DNA from: Magnetococcus marinus MC-1
Lineage (GTDB): Bacteria; Pseudomonadota; Magnetococcia; Magnetococcales; Magnetococcaceae
Length of the DNA: 64,000 nt
NCBI RefSeq assembly: GCF_000014865.1
Contig: NC_008576.1
Span: 3,253,501-3,317,500 of the forward strand
Direction: 5' to 3'
The notes beneath the pieces are model-generated. The model made no database searches and was not told the origin of the DNA. It saw nothing but the letters and a program-made list of their open reading frames with translations. The translations under genes were made by a program, and so were the position numbers. Positions 1 to 8,980 of this stretch are shown here, in pieces; the first letter of the stretch is position 1, and each line of letters begins with the position of its first letter.

Positions 1-664
1 TTGTCATTCCCCTGTACGTCTGAATCAGATATCTCAGTACTAGCTTGGCAAACTCGGGATCCCCTTGGGCACCCTTCCCTATCTGCGGAATGACAACAAC
101 ACCATCCGCACTATGAAACGCATACTTCATCGCCATCAGAGCAGCTCGCAAATGAGTATCCTGAGACAGGTCATCATCCGCGATGCGCCCTAAATCCGTC
201 ACTGCAAAGCTGAAATCAAGCAGATGGTGTAACAAACCCTTATCTGCTTCAAGCAATGCTGAAAACTGGTTTGGGACCGTCCACTCACGAGCCCCATGAT
301 AAACCACCAGAGGCACAATCGGAGGTAGCTTCTGCTGCCCTTCTTTTAGAAACCGCTCCCAGATCCTGACCATATAGCGCAAAAGTTGAAAGGCAACCCA
401 TTCGTCTGCATAGCTCTTGTGCTCAATCAGGGCGTAAATGTATGCCGCCTTCCCCTCTTGAGTCTTAACCTTGAAAAGCCGGTCCGTTAAATGCTCCCGA
501 AACTCACCATCAATGAAGGACCCATCCACCAACACAGGCGGCTCAGATGACAGTAACTCTGCTACTTCCTTTGGCAGACGCTCCCGAAGCAAAGTTCCAG
601 TCTTATCTGGATCACTCAGCAATGCCTTCAGAAACCGATCGTGCGGCTGGGTAATCTTCGTCAT
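1..664 (-). CDS. Rpn-family recombination-promoting nuclease, C-terminus beyond window edge
   Basis: Reading leftward from an ATG at 664, about 221 codons stay open to the window edge, so the 3' end is missing. The start (MTKITQPHDRFLKALLSDP) and the segment YIYALIEHKSYAD are typical of the Rpn/YhgA group (PF04754-type), PD-(D/E)XK DNA endonucleases that raise RecA-independent recombination. The E-x-K of the IEHKS segment near residue 82 fits the catalytic core. Upstream DNA changes at once into the transposase gene that starts at 707 on the other strand, so the native promoter may have been replaced. The family call is confident; its role in this cell is unknown. Confidence 0.82.
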   Translation of the reverse strand, partial: MTKITQPHDRFLKALLSDPDKTGTLLRERLPKEVAELLSSEPPVLVDGSFIDGEFREHLTDRLFKVKTQEGKAAYIYALIEHKSYADEWVAFQLLRYMVRIWERFLKEGQQKLPPIVPLVVYHGAREWTVPNQFSALLEADKGLLHHLLDFSFAVTDLGRIADDDLSQDTHLRAALMAMKYAFHSADGVVVIPQIGKGAQGDPEFAKLVLRYLIQTYRGMT

Positions 665-706
665 ACAGTGGTCAGTCCATTCAAAGCATTTTCCCAAGGG
701 TATAAC

Positions 707-1732
707 ATGCTCGGCACTCTAACAGAACTCATCCACTACATCACGGGGTTGTTCAGGTCTCGTGCAGCCCTGCAACTGGAAATCCTCGCCCTGCGCCACC
801 AGATTAATGTCTTACAACGCCAACGCCCCAAGCGCCCTACCCTACGCTATATGGACAGGATCTTTTGGGTTTGGCTATCTCAGATCTGGCCTAGGTGGAA
901 ACACGCGTTAGTGATTATAAAACCAGCCACCGTCATCAAATGGCACAAGCAAGGCTTCAAGCTCTATTGGAAACGGAAGTCGCGACCAATACGCCCTGGC
1001 CGTCCTCGCGTCCCGCAGGAAGTGCGTGACCTAATTCGGCAAATGTCGCGGGAAAATCCACTCTGGGGAGCACCACGCATACATGGTGAGTTACTGAAAT
1101 TGGGCTACGATATAGGAGAGACATCCGTCTCAAAGTACATGCTCAAACCTGACAAGCCCCCTTCACAGACCTGGAGGACCTTCCTTGATAACCACGTAAA
1201 TCAGATCGTGGCCATGGACTTCTTCACCATACCGACAATCTTTTTCAAGGTGCTGCACGTCCTCATTCTGATCGACCACGATCGCCGCCGGATTATCCAT
1301 TTCAATGTTACGACCAATCCAACGTCAGCTTGGGTGGTTCAACAAATCCGCGAAGCATTTCCCTGGGATTCAGCTCCGCGTTTCCTGCTGCATGATCACG
1401 ATCCACTCTTCATGGCCAGTCAGCACTCACTCAAAGCCATGGGGATCGAAACGCTGATCACAGCCCCAGGATCGCCTTGGCAAAATGCCATCGCAGAACG
1501 GATGATCGGTAGTTGTCGCAGAGAGTGCTTTGACCACATCATCGTGCTCAACGAAGAACACCTGCGACAGCGGCTTGGGGAGTATGTGGATTATTACCAC
1601 CAGCGGACCCATTTGGGTTTGGCCAAAGATTCCCCGGTTCACCGTCCGATTCAGCACAATGAGTCTGGCAACATCGTTGCGCTCCCAGTTCTCGGTGGCC
1701 TACACCATCGGTACAAGCGTATCGCTGCCTGA
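707..1732 (+). CDS. Integrase-core (rve, DDE) transposase, copy 1
   Basis: This 341-residue protein has an N-terminal helix-turn-helix part (EILALRHQIN, then GRPRVPQEVRDLIRQMS) and a C-terminal rve/RNase H-fold catalytic domain. Acidic residues of the DDE triad are visible in VAMDFFTIPT, HDHDPLF and AIAERMIGS. The ATG at 707 is preceded by AAGGG at good spacing and starts the conserved part; an in-frame start further upstream adds only non-conserved residues overlapping the Rpn gene. A second copy lies inverted at 5707-6658. The central region of the two copies is almost identical while both ends diverge. I could not define terminal inverted repeats, so the exact IS family is left open (IS3/IS481-like). 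Confidence 0.88.
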   Translation: MLGTLTELIHYITGLFRSRAALQLEILALRHQINVLQRQRPKRPTLRYMDRIFWVWLSQIWPRWKHALVIIKPATVIKWHKQGFKLYWKRKSRPIRPGRPRVPQEVRDLIRQMSRENPLWGAPRIHGELLKLGYDIGETSVSKYMLKPDKPPSQTWRTFLDNHVNQIVAMDFFTIPTIFFKVLHVLILIDHDRRRIIHFNVTTNPTSAWVVQQIREAFPWDSAPRFLLHDHDPLFMASQHSLKAMGIETLITAPGSPWQNAIAERMIGSCRRECFDHIIVLNEEHLRQRLGEYVDYYHQRTHLGLAKDSPVHRPIQHNESGNIVALPVLGGLHHRYKRIAA

Positions 1733-1895
1733 CATCTGTCAGCTATCGGTTTCTGATTTTCAAAGAGCGCATTGACCTGGCGTTCCAACCCTCTGTGCCT
1801 AAAATCCAAATTCTGGCAGAATCCAAACACACCAAGCCCTTCATCTCTTGTCGATTCTTCCAGATTCCACTCCATCAGACCAGAAAAATCGCTAT
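1733..1895. repeat. Dispersed repeat R1, 3' flank of transposase copy 1
   Basis: Read on the minus strand this matches the stretch at about 5535-5706, which borders transposase copy 2 in the same relative position. Shared blocks include TTTTTCTGGTCTGATGG, GCTTGGTGTG and CTCTTTGAAAATCAG. It is either the non-coding end of the transposon or a chromosomal repeat into which both copies are set. No gene is supported here. The remaining 120 bases up to the APS kinase start at 2017 show no clear promoter. Confidence 0.6.
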
Positions 1896-2016
1896 GCCGC
1901 TGCCAGAATCAGTGCCAATTGTGGTGCGGACGACATTTTCGAGAGGCACACCTATTGAATTGCCGGGTTAATATGGGCTACTCTTCTTCACAAAAACAGT
2001 ATGGGGTGAATTCAAG

Positions 2017-3183
2017 ATGGGCAACGAAAACAGGTCTGGGGTCATTTGGATCACAGGATATTCCGCATCGGGTAAAACGACCGTCGCCCGTTTACTGGAT
2101 GCCAATCTCAGCCAAGCTGGAGTCCAGACCATTTTTTTGGATGGCGACCAGCTAAGATCCATCTTTGATCATCGCTGGGGCTATGAACGTGCCGATCGCA
2201 TTGATTTGGCTAGGGTCTATTTTCGTCTGTGCAGCCACCTGTCGTCCCAGGGTTACACGGTAATCATTGCGGCTGTAGCAATGTACGAAGAGGTTCGTAC
2301 ATGGTTCAAAATGCATGTAAACAATCCCCTGGAAATCTATCTGGATGTACCAGAGAGCGAACGGCGTAAGCGTGATAAAAAAAGCAAACATGTCTATAAA
2401 AAACAGGACTTTAAATCGCTCTATGATGAGCCGTTAAATCCAGATCTGGTGGTCCTCAACCATGGTGCCACAACCCCTTTACAAGCCGCTGAGACCATTG
2501 GTCACTTCTACCTCTACGGCGAGCAGCCGCAGATCGAAAGCCAACATGGTCGCGGGGAACACTGGAACACCTATTATCGTCAAGCAGCAGCGCCCGAGGA
2601 GCCTTCGCTTTTTGCTCAGGAAGTAGCCAAAGCGTTATCCCCCTCATCGGTTTTATTGGAAGTGGGCTGCGGCAACGGTCGCGATGCCAACTACTTTGCA
2701 CGGTTGGGGCACAAGACCATGGCCATTGATGCCTCTGAACAGGCCATCGCTCTGTGCAAAGAATCGGCAATCACGGATAATCCAACCTTCTCTGCACGCC
2801 GTGCCAAAGGTCTCTCGGCAACCCATATAAACAGCTTCTCGGCGATCTATTCCAGATTTTGCATTCATGCGATGACCAAACAGGAAGAGGTTGATTTTCT
2901 CAATGAAGCTATCCTGCTGCTTGAGCCCATGGGGCGGCTTTATATTGAGTGCCGATCTATCAATGATCCGTTGGCACAACAGGGGGAGGTGATCAGTCCT
3001 TCAGAGCGTATCAGCGGTCATTATCGGCGCTTTATCGTCATGGAAGAGCTGGTCAATCGTCTCCAACAAGCAGGCTTTACGATACTTCAGCAGCAGGAGA
3101 GTCAAGGATTTGCCCCCCACAAGGACGAAGATCCTGTGGTCATTCGCATTGAGGCAGAAAAGCCCCTGAAGGAAACCCCTTAA
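2017..3183 (+). CDS. Adenylylsulfate kinase-like protein fused to a SAM methyltransferase
   Basis: This is a 388-residue, two-domain protein. Residues 1-165 resemble APS kinase: the P-loop GYSASGKTT is at 14-22, the LDGDQLR motif at 41-47 and a lid-like basic stretch near 116-130. APS kinase phosphorylates adenylylsulfate to PAPS, the sulfate donor for sulfotransferases. Residues 185-380 form a class I methyltransferase with SAM motif I EVGCGNGRD at 215-223. The canonical FISP motif is replaced by an IAAVAMY stretch, so the kinase half is divergent and might phosphorylate another substrate. The stop overlaps the start of the next gene by one base, so the two are translationally coupled. The neighbouring sulfotransferase supports PAPS production as the role. 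Confidence 0.82.
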   Translation: MGNENRSGVIWITGYSASGKTTVARLLDANLSQAGVQTIFLDGDQLRSIFDHRWGYERADRIDLARVYFRLCSHLSSQGYTVIIAAVAMYEEVRTWFKMHVNNPLEIYLDVPESERRKRDKKSKHVYKKQDFKSLYDEPLNPDLVVLNHGATTPLQAAETIGHFYLYGEQPQIESQHGRGEHWNTYYRQAAAPEEPSLFAQEVAKALSPSSVLLEVGCGNGRDANYFARLGHKTMAIDASEQAIALCKESAITDNPTFSARRAKGLSATHINSFSAIYSRFCIHAMTKQEEVDFLNEAILLLEPMGRLYIECRSINDPLAQQGEVISPSERISGHYRRFIVMEELVNRLQQAGFTILQQQESQGFAPHKDEDPVVIRIEAEKPLKETP

Positions 3184-5195
3184 TGAATGATGACCTGCTG
3201 CTTGATTGTGCGCTTAAGCTTCAACAAGCCGGTGAAGTCGAGCCTGCCATTGCGTGCTACACCAAGCTTTTGCAGCATGATCCCAACCATTTTATCGCTT
3301 GGGTCAACATCAGTTTACTTCACATGCAGGCAGATGATTTGGCCAAAGCGGTGGATGGCTATCAAAAAGCCATCGCCCTTCAACCCCACCATCCGATTCC
3401 TTATTCCCACATGGGCATTCTTCTTCGCAAGCAAGGCCGCCACCAGGAAGCATTGGCCCACTATCATAAAGCGCTTACCCTGGATCCCAATCAGGTGGAT
3501 TTTCATAACAACCTGGGCAACCTGTTACGGGATATGCAACAGCATAAAGAGGCCATTGAGGTCTACCAGCAAAGTCTGAAGATCAACCCCCAACAGATTG
3601 AAGTCTACAACACCATAGGCACCATTGAGGTGGAGCTGGGCCGCCTTGGAGCTGCCATGCAACACTATTTAAACGCCCTGATAGCCCAACCGGCTGCAGA
3701 AACCATCTATAGTGCCATGGGGCTCACACTGGAGTCCCTTTGCCAACACATGCAGTCATCTGAAGATCACCTGCACACTTGGCTGGAAAACTGGCTTTCC
3801 CAAATGCCGGACAATCCCGTTGAGCACGCCATCTTACGTTTCAAGGTGAAGCAGATTTTGGGATTGGCATTGGAACAGCCTCATCAGCAAATCATAGAGG
3901 CGCTCCCAACCACCCGTCTGAAAAGTCCTGTTGATCCATCCAAACAGCCCACCCAGCCTCCAAGGCATGCTTCGACACATAGGCGCAAGGATATGGTGGG
4001 CCTGATCAACCTTGCCCGCTCTGGATCTGGATACATCCATAGTCTTTTGGATCACCATCCTCAGATAAGCACGACCCCTGGCGTCTATATGAGCGGCTAT
4101 TTTGGACGGCATGTATGGCAACAACTAACGGCACATGGGTTTGGCCAGATTGCGGAACAGTTTGCCACCCTTTATGAGGTTCTGTTCGACGCGCGCAGCA
4201 CGGTCAAACCTCCACCTCCGTTTATTGGCGATGTACTTGGCAGCCGCGTGGGTGTAGGGGTGGCCGAGGGTTTCGACCGGATGGGACCGCAACGAAACGA
4301 AGCCTTGAAGCTCAATAGAGATGCGTTTGTCGCGGAGCTTCAGCGACGTATTCATGCTCAAGCCTATGTGGATCAGGGATCTGTCTTTGAACTGGCTCAT
4401 GATGCGTATGAAACCGTTTTGGCGCGCAACCCCCAACAGATGAAGGTGATTTTCAACCATATCCACCAAATCGACCCCTTTAGCCTAAGCAATCTGCTTA
4501 AACATCGACCAGATTTGCGCATGCTGGTGATTATACGCAACCCTGTTCAATCCTGTGAATCGTGGTGTATCAAGGCCGATTCCGATCGTTTGGCACCCAC
4601 GCCATATGCCCTTTATATGCACATTGTCAGCAAATTGAATCGCACCTTGGTGGATATCAACCATCCCCTGTTTGCCCGACGCGATGCCGTTGCCATTCGA
4701 CTTGAAGATCTGAAAGTGGCGTTACCAAGCACCATGGAGGATGTCAGTCACTGGATGGGGATTGAATTTGCCGAAACCATGCTGCAATCGACCATGCAGG
4801 GGCTTGAGTGGTGGGGGGATCCAAGCAGCGTTTTATATGGCAAAAAGCAGACCGCCAACCATGGTTCACAGGACCCAACCAAGGACAAGGCTGGACGACT
4901 TTTCAGCGATCAGGATCGCTATATTCTCAATGTGCTCTTTTATCCGTTACGGGCGCGGTTTGGCTACACCACAGAAGATCCCCAAAGGTTTAAAAGGGAT
5001 TTAGAACAGATCAAGCCGATGCTTGACCAGCCTTTTGATTTTGAAAAGCAGTTGGCTATGACGTTCCCACAACATATCCCAGCGCTGGAACAGACAGGGG
5101 CCTATCGCTCCTTTCATAACATGCTGCGGGGTCGCTGGAATCTTCTTCAACACCATGGGACCTACCCTAATATGTACAGCCCCATTTCAAGATAA
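3183..5195 (+). CDS. TPR-repeat sulfotransferase
   Basis: The protein has 670 residues. Residues 1-190 are tandem tetratricopeptide repeats with the usual 34-residue spacing (A-x-x-x-Y-x-x-A-L-x-hydrophobic-x-P ends are clear). From about residue 270 a sulfotransferase domain begins: the 5'-phosphosulfate loop is NLARSGSGYIHSLLDHHPQ near 274-292, and the 3'-phosphate-binding segment IIRNPVQSCESW is near 449-460. It transfers sulfate from PAPS to an acceptor such as a glycan, lipid or protein; the TPR arm probably binds the acceptor or a partner. It lies directly behind the APS kinase fusion, a donor-maker and donor-user pair. The cytoplasmic location is inferred from the lack of a signal peptide. 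The acceptor is unknown. Confidence 0.83.
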   Translation: MNDDLLLDCALKLQQAGEVEPAIACYTKLLQHDPNHFIAWVNISLLHMQADDLAKAVDGYQKAIALQPHHPIPYSHMGILLRKQGRHQEALAHYHKALTLDPNQVDFHNNLGNLLRDMQQHKEAIEVYQQSLKINPQQIEVYNTIGTIEVELGRLGAAMQHYLNALIAQPAAETIYSAMGLTLESLCQHMQSSEDHLHTWLENWLSQMPDNPVEHAILRFKVKQILGLALEQPHQQIIEALPTTRLKSPVDPSKQPTQPPRHASTHRRKDMVGLINLARSGSGYIHSLLDHHPQISTTPGVYMSGYFGRHVWQQLTAHGFGQIAEQFATLYEVLFDARSTVKPPPPFIGDVLGSRVGVGVAEGFDRMGPQRNEALKLNRDAFVAELQRRIHAQAYVDQGSVFELAHDAYETVLARNPQQMKVIFNHIHQIDPFSLSNLLKHRPDLRMLVIIRNPVQSCESWCIKADSDRLAPTPYALYMHIVSKLNRTLVDINHPLFARRDAVAIRLEDLKVALPSTMEDVSHWMGIEFAETMLQSTMQGLEWWGDPSSVLYGKKQTANHGSQDPTKDKAGRLFSDQDRYILNVLFYPLRARFGYTTEDPQRFKRDLEQIKPMLDQPFDFEKQLAMTFPQHIPALEQTGAYRSFHNMLRGRWNLLQHHGTYPNMYSPISR

Positions 5196-5706
5196 CTTTT
5201 TTCGTAACTAGGGCCTCCTCAAAAAGCCCGCATCGGATCAGCGGAGCTATGGTCAAATCTGGTGTATGAGCATTTTCTGATTAGGCGGCGATCCTGCTCT
5301 TTTCCTTAGATTCTGCAGCTCTTTCCCCATTGACGAATTTCACCTGGAGGGTTCGACTCCCGAAACGAACTGTCCCTCTCGTTTATTCCATCTGCACACA
5401 GTCTGGCCATGGTTGATGCAACGACGGAGCGATTTTTCTGGTCTGTCGAGGCGAAATCTGGGAAAATCGACGGGGTATGAAATGTTTGGTGTCCCTCCCG
5501 AAAACCTCATACGCGCGAAAATGGCCATGGTTACTAAAGTGGCGGAGCCATTTTTCTGGTCTGATGGGGAAAATTCTGGGAGAATTGCTGACATATAAGG
5601 TGCTTGGTGTGCCTGGACCCCGCTCAAATTTTGATTTTGGACACAGCAGTTTGGAACGTCAAGCCAATGCGCTCTTTGAAAATCAGGAACCTATAGCTGG
5701 CAGATG
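5196..5706. repeat. Gene-free stretch with tandem degenerate repeats (R2a, R2b)
   Basis: About 510 bases lie between the sulfotransferase stop and transposase copy 2 with no credible gene. Two related units follow one another, beginning with TTTTTCTGGTCTG at about 5432 and again at about 5551. The second continues into a close match of R1 at 1733-1895. A third degenerate relative is at 8547-8640, sharing the GTCCCTCC-AAAACCTCAT block. Such scattered copies near each IS suggest a family of short repeats that guide or record rearrangements. Confidence 0.55.
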
Positions 5707-6658
5707 TCAGGCAGCGATGCGTTCGTATCGGTGGTGCAGACCGCCGAGAACTGGGAATACGATAACGTCGCCTGAATCTTTGTGCTGAATCGGACGGTGA
5801 ACCGGCGAATCTTTGGCCAAACCCAAATGGGTCCGCTGGTGGTAATAATCCACATACTCCCCAAGCCGCTGTCGCAGGTGTTCTTCGTTGAGCACGATGA
5901 TGTGGTCAAAGCACTCTCTGCGACAACTACCGATCATCCGTTCTGCGATGGCATTTTGCCAAGGCGATCCTGGGGCTGTGATCAGCGTTTCGATCCCCAT
6001 GGCTTTGAGTGAGTGCTGACTGGCCATGAAGAGTGGATCGTGATCATGCAGCAGGAAACGCGGAGCTGAATCCCAGGGAAATGCTTCGCGGATTTGTTGA
6101 ACCACCCAAGCTGACGTTGGATTGGTCGTAACATTGAAATGGATAATCCGGCGGCGATCGTGGTCGATCAGAATGAGGACGTGCAGCACCTTGAAAAAGA
6201 TTGTCGGTATGGTGAAGAAGTCCATGGCCACGATCTGATTTACGTGGTTATCAAGGAAGGTCCTCCAGGTCTGTGAAGGGGGCTTGTCAGGTTTGAGCAT
6301 GTACTTTGAGACTGATGTCTCTCCTATATCATAGTCCAATTTCAGTAACTCACCATGTATGCGTGGTGCACCCCAAAGTGGATTCTCCCGACTCATCTTA
6401 CGGATCAGATCACGCACCTCCTTCGGAATACGAGGACGACCAGGGCGTTTAGGTTGCGATTTCCATTTCCAGTAGAGCTTAAAGCCCTGTTTGTGCCACT
6501 TGACCACGGTTGCTGGCTTAATGATCACGAGGGCACTCTTCCAACCCGACCACCGCCGGGAAAGCCAGACCCAGAACAACTTATCCCAACGTGAAAACGT
6601 TGGCCGTTTTGGTTTTTGTCGTCGAAGAATATTGATTTGATGGCGCAGAGCCAGGATT
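5707..6658 (-). pseudogene. Integrase-core transposase, copy 2, 5'-truncated by IS256
   Basis: On the minus strand this encodes residues matching copy 1 (707-1732) from ILALRHQIN to the C-terminal GGLHHRYERIAA. About 26 N-terminal codons and the start are gone: the coding sequence stops matching exactly where the IS256 terminal repeat begins at 6659. The open frame runs on into IS256 DNA, giving a meaningless N-terminal extension. The DDE residues are intact, but without its own start the gene is probably dead. The middle 520 bases are nearly identical to copy 1 while both ends differ at many residues. Confidence 0.85.
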
Positions 6659-8085
6659 GGGGATGTCCCGCTGAATGTTGAAAATTGAGGGTGGGTGTCG
6701 ATCGCCCTGCAGTGCGCTATGCTCTGCTTGGCGACCAAACCAATCAAGGAGATCGACACCCATGAGTAAGAATAGCGTAAATCAAGAACTGACCGTAGTC
6801 TCCACAGAAACACGAGAAGCTTTTGACGAATTGAGCGAGAGTTTTGACCGATTTTGCCTACGAACCGGACTGGAGGCACTCGAAACGCTGATGGCCGAGG
6901 AAGTGGAGCAGTTGTGTGGCCCCAGTCACGCACGAGATGACCAGCAAGCTTATCGATGGGGTAGCACCAAGGGCGAGGTCCCGTTTCATGGCGGCAAGGT
7001 TCAGATAAAGCGACCCCGTGTGCGTGATAAATCCGGCAAAGAGAAGCCTTTGGATAGCTACCTGGAGGCAAGGGACCACGCCTTATTGAGCCGCTGGGCC
7101 ATGAACCAGATGCTTTTGGGCGTAACAACCCGGCGTTTTGGTCGCTCGGTGCGCCTACCCGAAGGAGATATCCCACGCCAGGATGGGGATGGCACATCCA
7201 AATCCGCTGTATCCCGTCGTTTTGTGGCCCTTAGCCAAGTTAAAATGCAGGAGTGGTTGCAACAGGACCTATCGGATTTGGACCTGTTGGTGATCCAAAT
7301 TGACGGTTTGGTGGTGAACAAACACTCTATGATAGCGGCCATGGGTATTGACACCAAAGGTATCAAGCACCCACTGTCTTTGATGGAGGGAGCCACTGAA
7401 AACCACGTGGTGGTACAGGCTCTTCTGGATGATCTTATTGAGCGGGGTGTGAATCCAAAACGCGCCATGTTCTTCTTACTGGATGGGTCCAAAGCGCTGA
7501 GTAAGGCAGTGCGCAACACTTACGGCCAATTGGCGCTGATTCAGCGTTGTCAGGTTCATAAGTCGCGGAATATCCTCGACCGACTGGATGAGGCCATGAA
7601 GATTTCCGTGCGCAAGGCTCTTAGACAGGCGTGGGATGCTGAGAGCCCAGAATTGGCTGAAAAACTGCTGCGCAATCTGGCCAATCGCCTAAAATCAACC
7701 AATCAGCAGGCTGCAGCCAGTATTCTGGAGGGGTTGGATGAGATTCTTTGCCTGATTCGGCTCGGATTACCACCAGAACTGCGCAAGGCGCTGGCTACCA
7801 CCAATGCCATCGAAAATATGATGGGAACCATTCGGCGTGTGACGCGCAACGTCAAGCGGTGGAAAAACAGCAATATGCGCCTCAGGTGGACTGCTGCCGG
7901 TATGCTGGAGGCCAAAAAAGGGTTCCAGCGTCTACGGGCCTATAGACAGCTACCCCACTTAAAGGCCAAACTTGAGGAACATACGCAAAAGGTCTTGGCG
8001 GAAACTTCGCTTCAAAAGCAATCTGAGGCCGCGTAAGATGGATCAGGCACCCATCCGAATTTCAACAGAGCTCGGGACAATCCCC
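6659..8085 (+). mobile_element. IS256-type insertion sequence
   Basis: Imperfect terminal inverted repeats bound the element: the left end starts GGGGATGTCCCG at 6659, and the right end at 8085 reads GGGGATTGTCCCG on the opposite strand. Similarity continues inward for about 45 bases (GTTGAAA and GGGTG blocks). One transposase gene fills it. I see no 8-9 bp target duplication: the left flank is the transposase copy 2 gene and the right flank is an unrelated M48 protease gene. The element therefore sits at a recombination junction rather than a simple insertion. Confidence 0.85.
6762..8036 (+). CDS. IS256/mutator-family transposase
   Basis: The protein has 424 residues from the ATG at 6762; an in-frame start 87 bases upstream lies in the terminal repeat zone and is not favoured. 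The mutator-type DDE signature is visible in LLVIQIDGLVV (first D), MFFLLDGSKAL (second D) and the C-terminal helix-rich part with the third acidic residue before TNAIENMMGTIRRVTRNVK. Its length agrees with IS256 transposases. It catalyses cut-out or circle-type transposition of the element. It is apparently intact and possibly active. Confidence 0.93.
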   Translation: MSKNSVNQELTVVSTETREAFDELSESFDRFCLRTGLEALETLMAEEVEQLCGPSHARDDQQAYRWGSTKGEVPFHGGKVQIKRPRVRDKSGKEKPLDSYLEARDHALLSRWAMNQMLLGVTTRRFGRSVRLPEGDIPRQDGDGTSKSAVSRRFVALSQVKMQEWLQQDLSDLDLLVIQIDGLVVNKHSMIAAMGIDTKGIKHPLSLMEGATENHVVVQALLDDLIERGVNPKRAMFFLLDGSKALSKAVRNTYGQLALIQRCQVHKSRNILDRLDEAMKISVRKALRQAWDAESPELAEKLLRNLANRLKSTNQQAAASILEGLDEILCLIRLGLPPELRKALATTNAIENMMGTIRRVTRNVKRWKNSNMRLRWTAAGMLEAKKGFQRLRAYRQLPHLKAKLEEHTQKVLAETSLQKQSEAA

Positions 8086-8546
8086 AGATCATCATCTTGT
8101 TTGCCATTCCCTTATGGATACTGGGTATTGTACAGATCTCCTGGCTGGCCCTTCTGATTCTGCTGGCGGCCCCATTTGTGGGGATCGCGCTTCAACTGGC
8201 TCTCTCTCGCACACGTGAATTTGAAGCGGATCGAAGCGCTGTCGACTTGACCAATGACCCTCATGGGCTGGCCTCAGCACTCAAGCGCATTGAGATGCCC
8301 AGGTGGAACTGGATGTCACGTTTTCTCCGCCCCATTCAGCACCAGCGGGAGTACCACTGGTTAAAAACGCACCCGGACATCCAGGCCCGTATCGATAAAT
8401 TACTCTCCATGTCAGGAGCAGATCAGGTCATCCATTCACATCCTGTGCAAGTACTCTCTCGCCCAAGACAAACGTATGTACAACCGCGATCTCGAGTGAT
8501 TCGCCCGGTGATTTATCGGCCAGCGATCCGATGGGAGTGGAGGTAG
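8086..8546 (+). pseudogene. M48 (HtpX-like) metalloprotease, 3' fragment
   Basis: Directly after the IS256 right end an open frame encodes a hydrophobic pair of helices (FAIPLWILGIVQISWLAL, then LLILLAAPFVGIAL), followed by LSRTREFEADRSAVDLTNDP. The latter is the third zinc-ligand region (ExxxD) of M48 membrane proteases of the HtpX/Ste24 type. The HEXXH active-site region is absent, so the 5' half was lost when the IS256 junction formed. The C-terminal tail reads HPDIQARIDKLL, as is usual for M48 enzymes. No native start exists. Confidence 0.78.
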
Positions 8547-8758
8547 AAAAATTCTGGGCCGAAATACGGATTCAAATGGAAGTTCTCCGCATCTGGCCAC
8601 CGCTGTCCCTCCCAAAAACCTCATCCACGTTGAAATAACAGCTATTTTCCCATCAGCGTGATATGCTGGCTCACGTCATAATCAGCTCTTTGAAAATCGA
8701 GATATCCACTCCCGGACACAGAGCTCCCCAACAGGTACGAGCTGGCTCCGGCATGTGG
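8547..8758. other. Junction between host DNA and prophage left end
   Basis: There is no gene in these 212 bases. The first hundred carry a degenerate copy of the dispersed repeat seen at 5196-5706, and AGCTCTTTGAAAATC recurs near 8685. The left prophage boundary should lie here, beyond the stop of the last tail gene at 8759. I found no sequence shared with the right end (62652-62780) long enough to name as an attachment site; large serine recombinases often leave only a few shared bases. Confidence 0.4.
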
Positions 8759-8980
8759 TTATACCTTGTGGGTGACCTGTTGTGTTGATTGGGAAATTGG
8801 ACGCGTAGTGCCATTTTCCACCACAACACAGTCACCCACAGCAAGGTTATTCCCCGTTGCTTGAACGATCCCCTGCCCTGTTGCTATGCGGGTCTTACCG
8901 CCTTTAATGGCAACCACTCGCCCTGTAACTGACTTTTGGCTTACTATAAGTCGCTGCAAATCATGAACTGGGTGCGACAC
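8759..8980 (-). CDS. Small phage protein, distal tail operon end
   Basis: A 73-residue product read from a GTG at 8980, preceded by GGAGG six bases upstream and overlapping the end of the previous gene. It contains a beta-rich stretch (VTGRVVAIKGGKTRIATGQG, then VGDCVVVENG) resembling a small barrel of the kind found in phage assembly or nucleic-acid-associated proteins. I do not recognise the family. It is the last gene of the left-going structural operon. Confidence 0.55.
   Translation of the reverse strand: MSHPVHDLQRLIVSQKSVTGRVVAIKGGKTRIATGQGIVQATGNNLAVGDCVVVENGTTRPISQSTQQVTHKV

Noticed and set aside
5346-5362. GGAGGGTTCGACTCCC, like a tRNA T-arm
   Set aside because: Only a three-base stem can form with the standard seven-base loop, and no acceptor, anticodon or D-arm partners are present around it.
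8641-8758. Possible attL of the prophage
   Set aside because: No stretch longer than a few bases is shared with the region right of the integrase genes (62652-62781). Serine recombinase cores can be two bases, so no site can be named.
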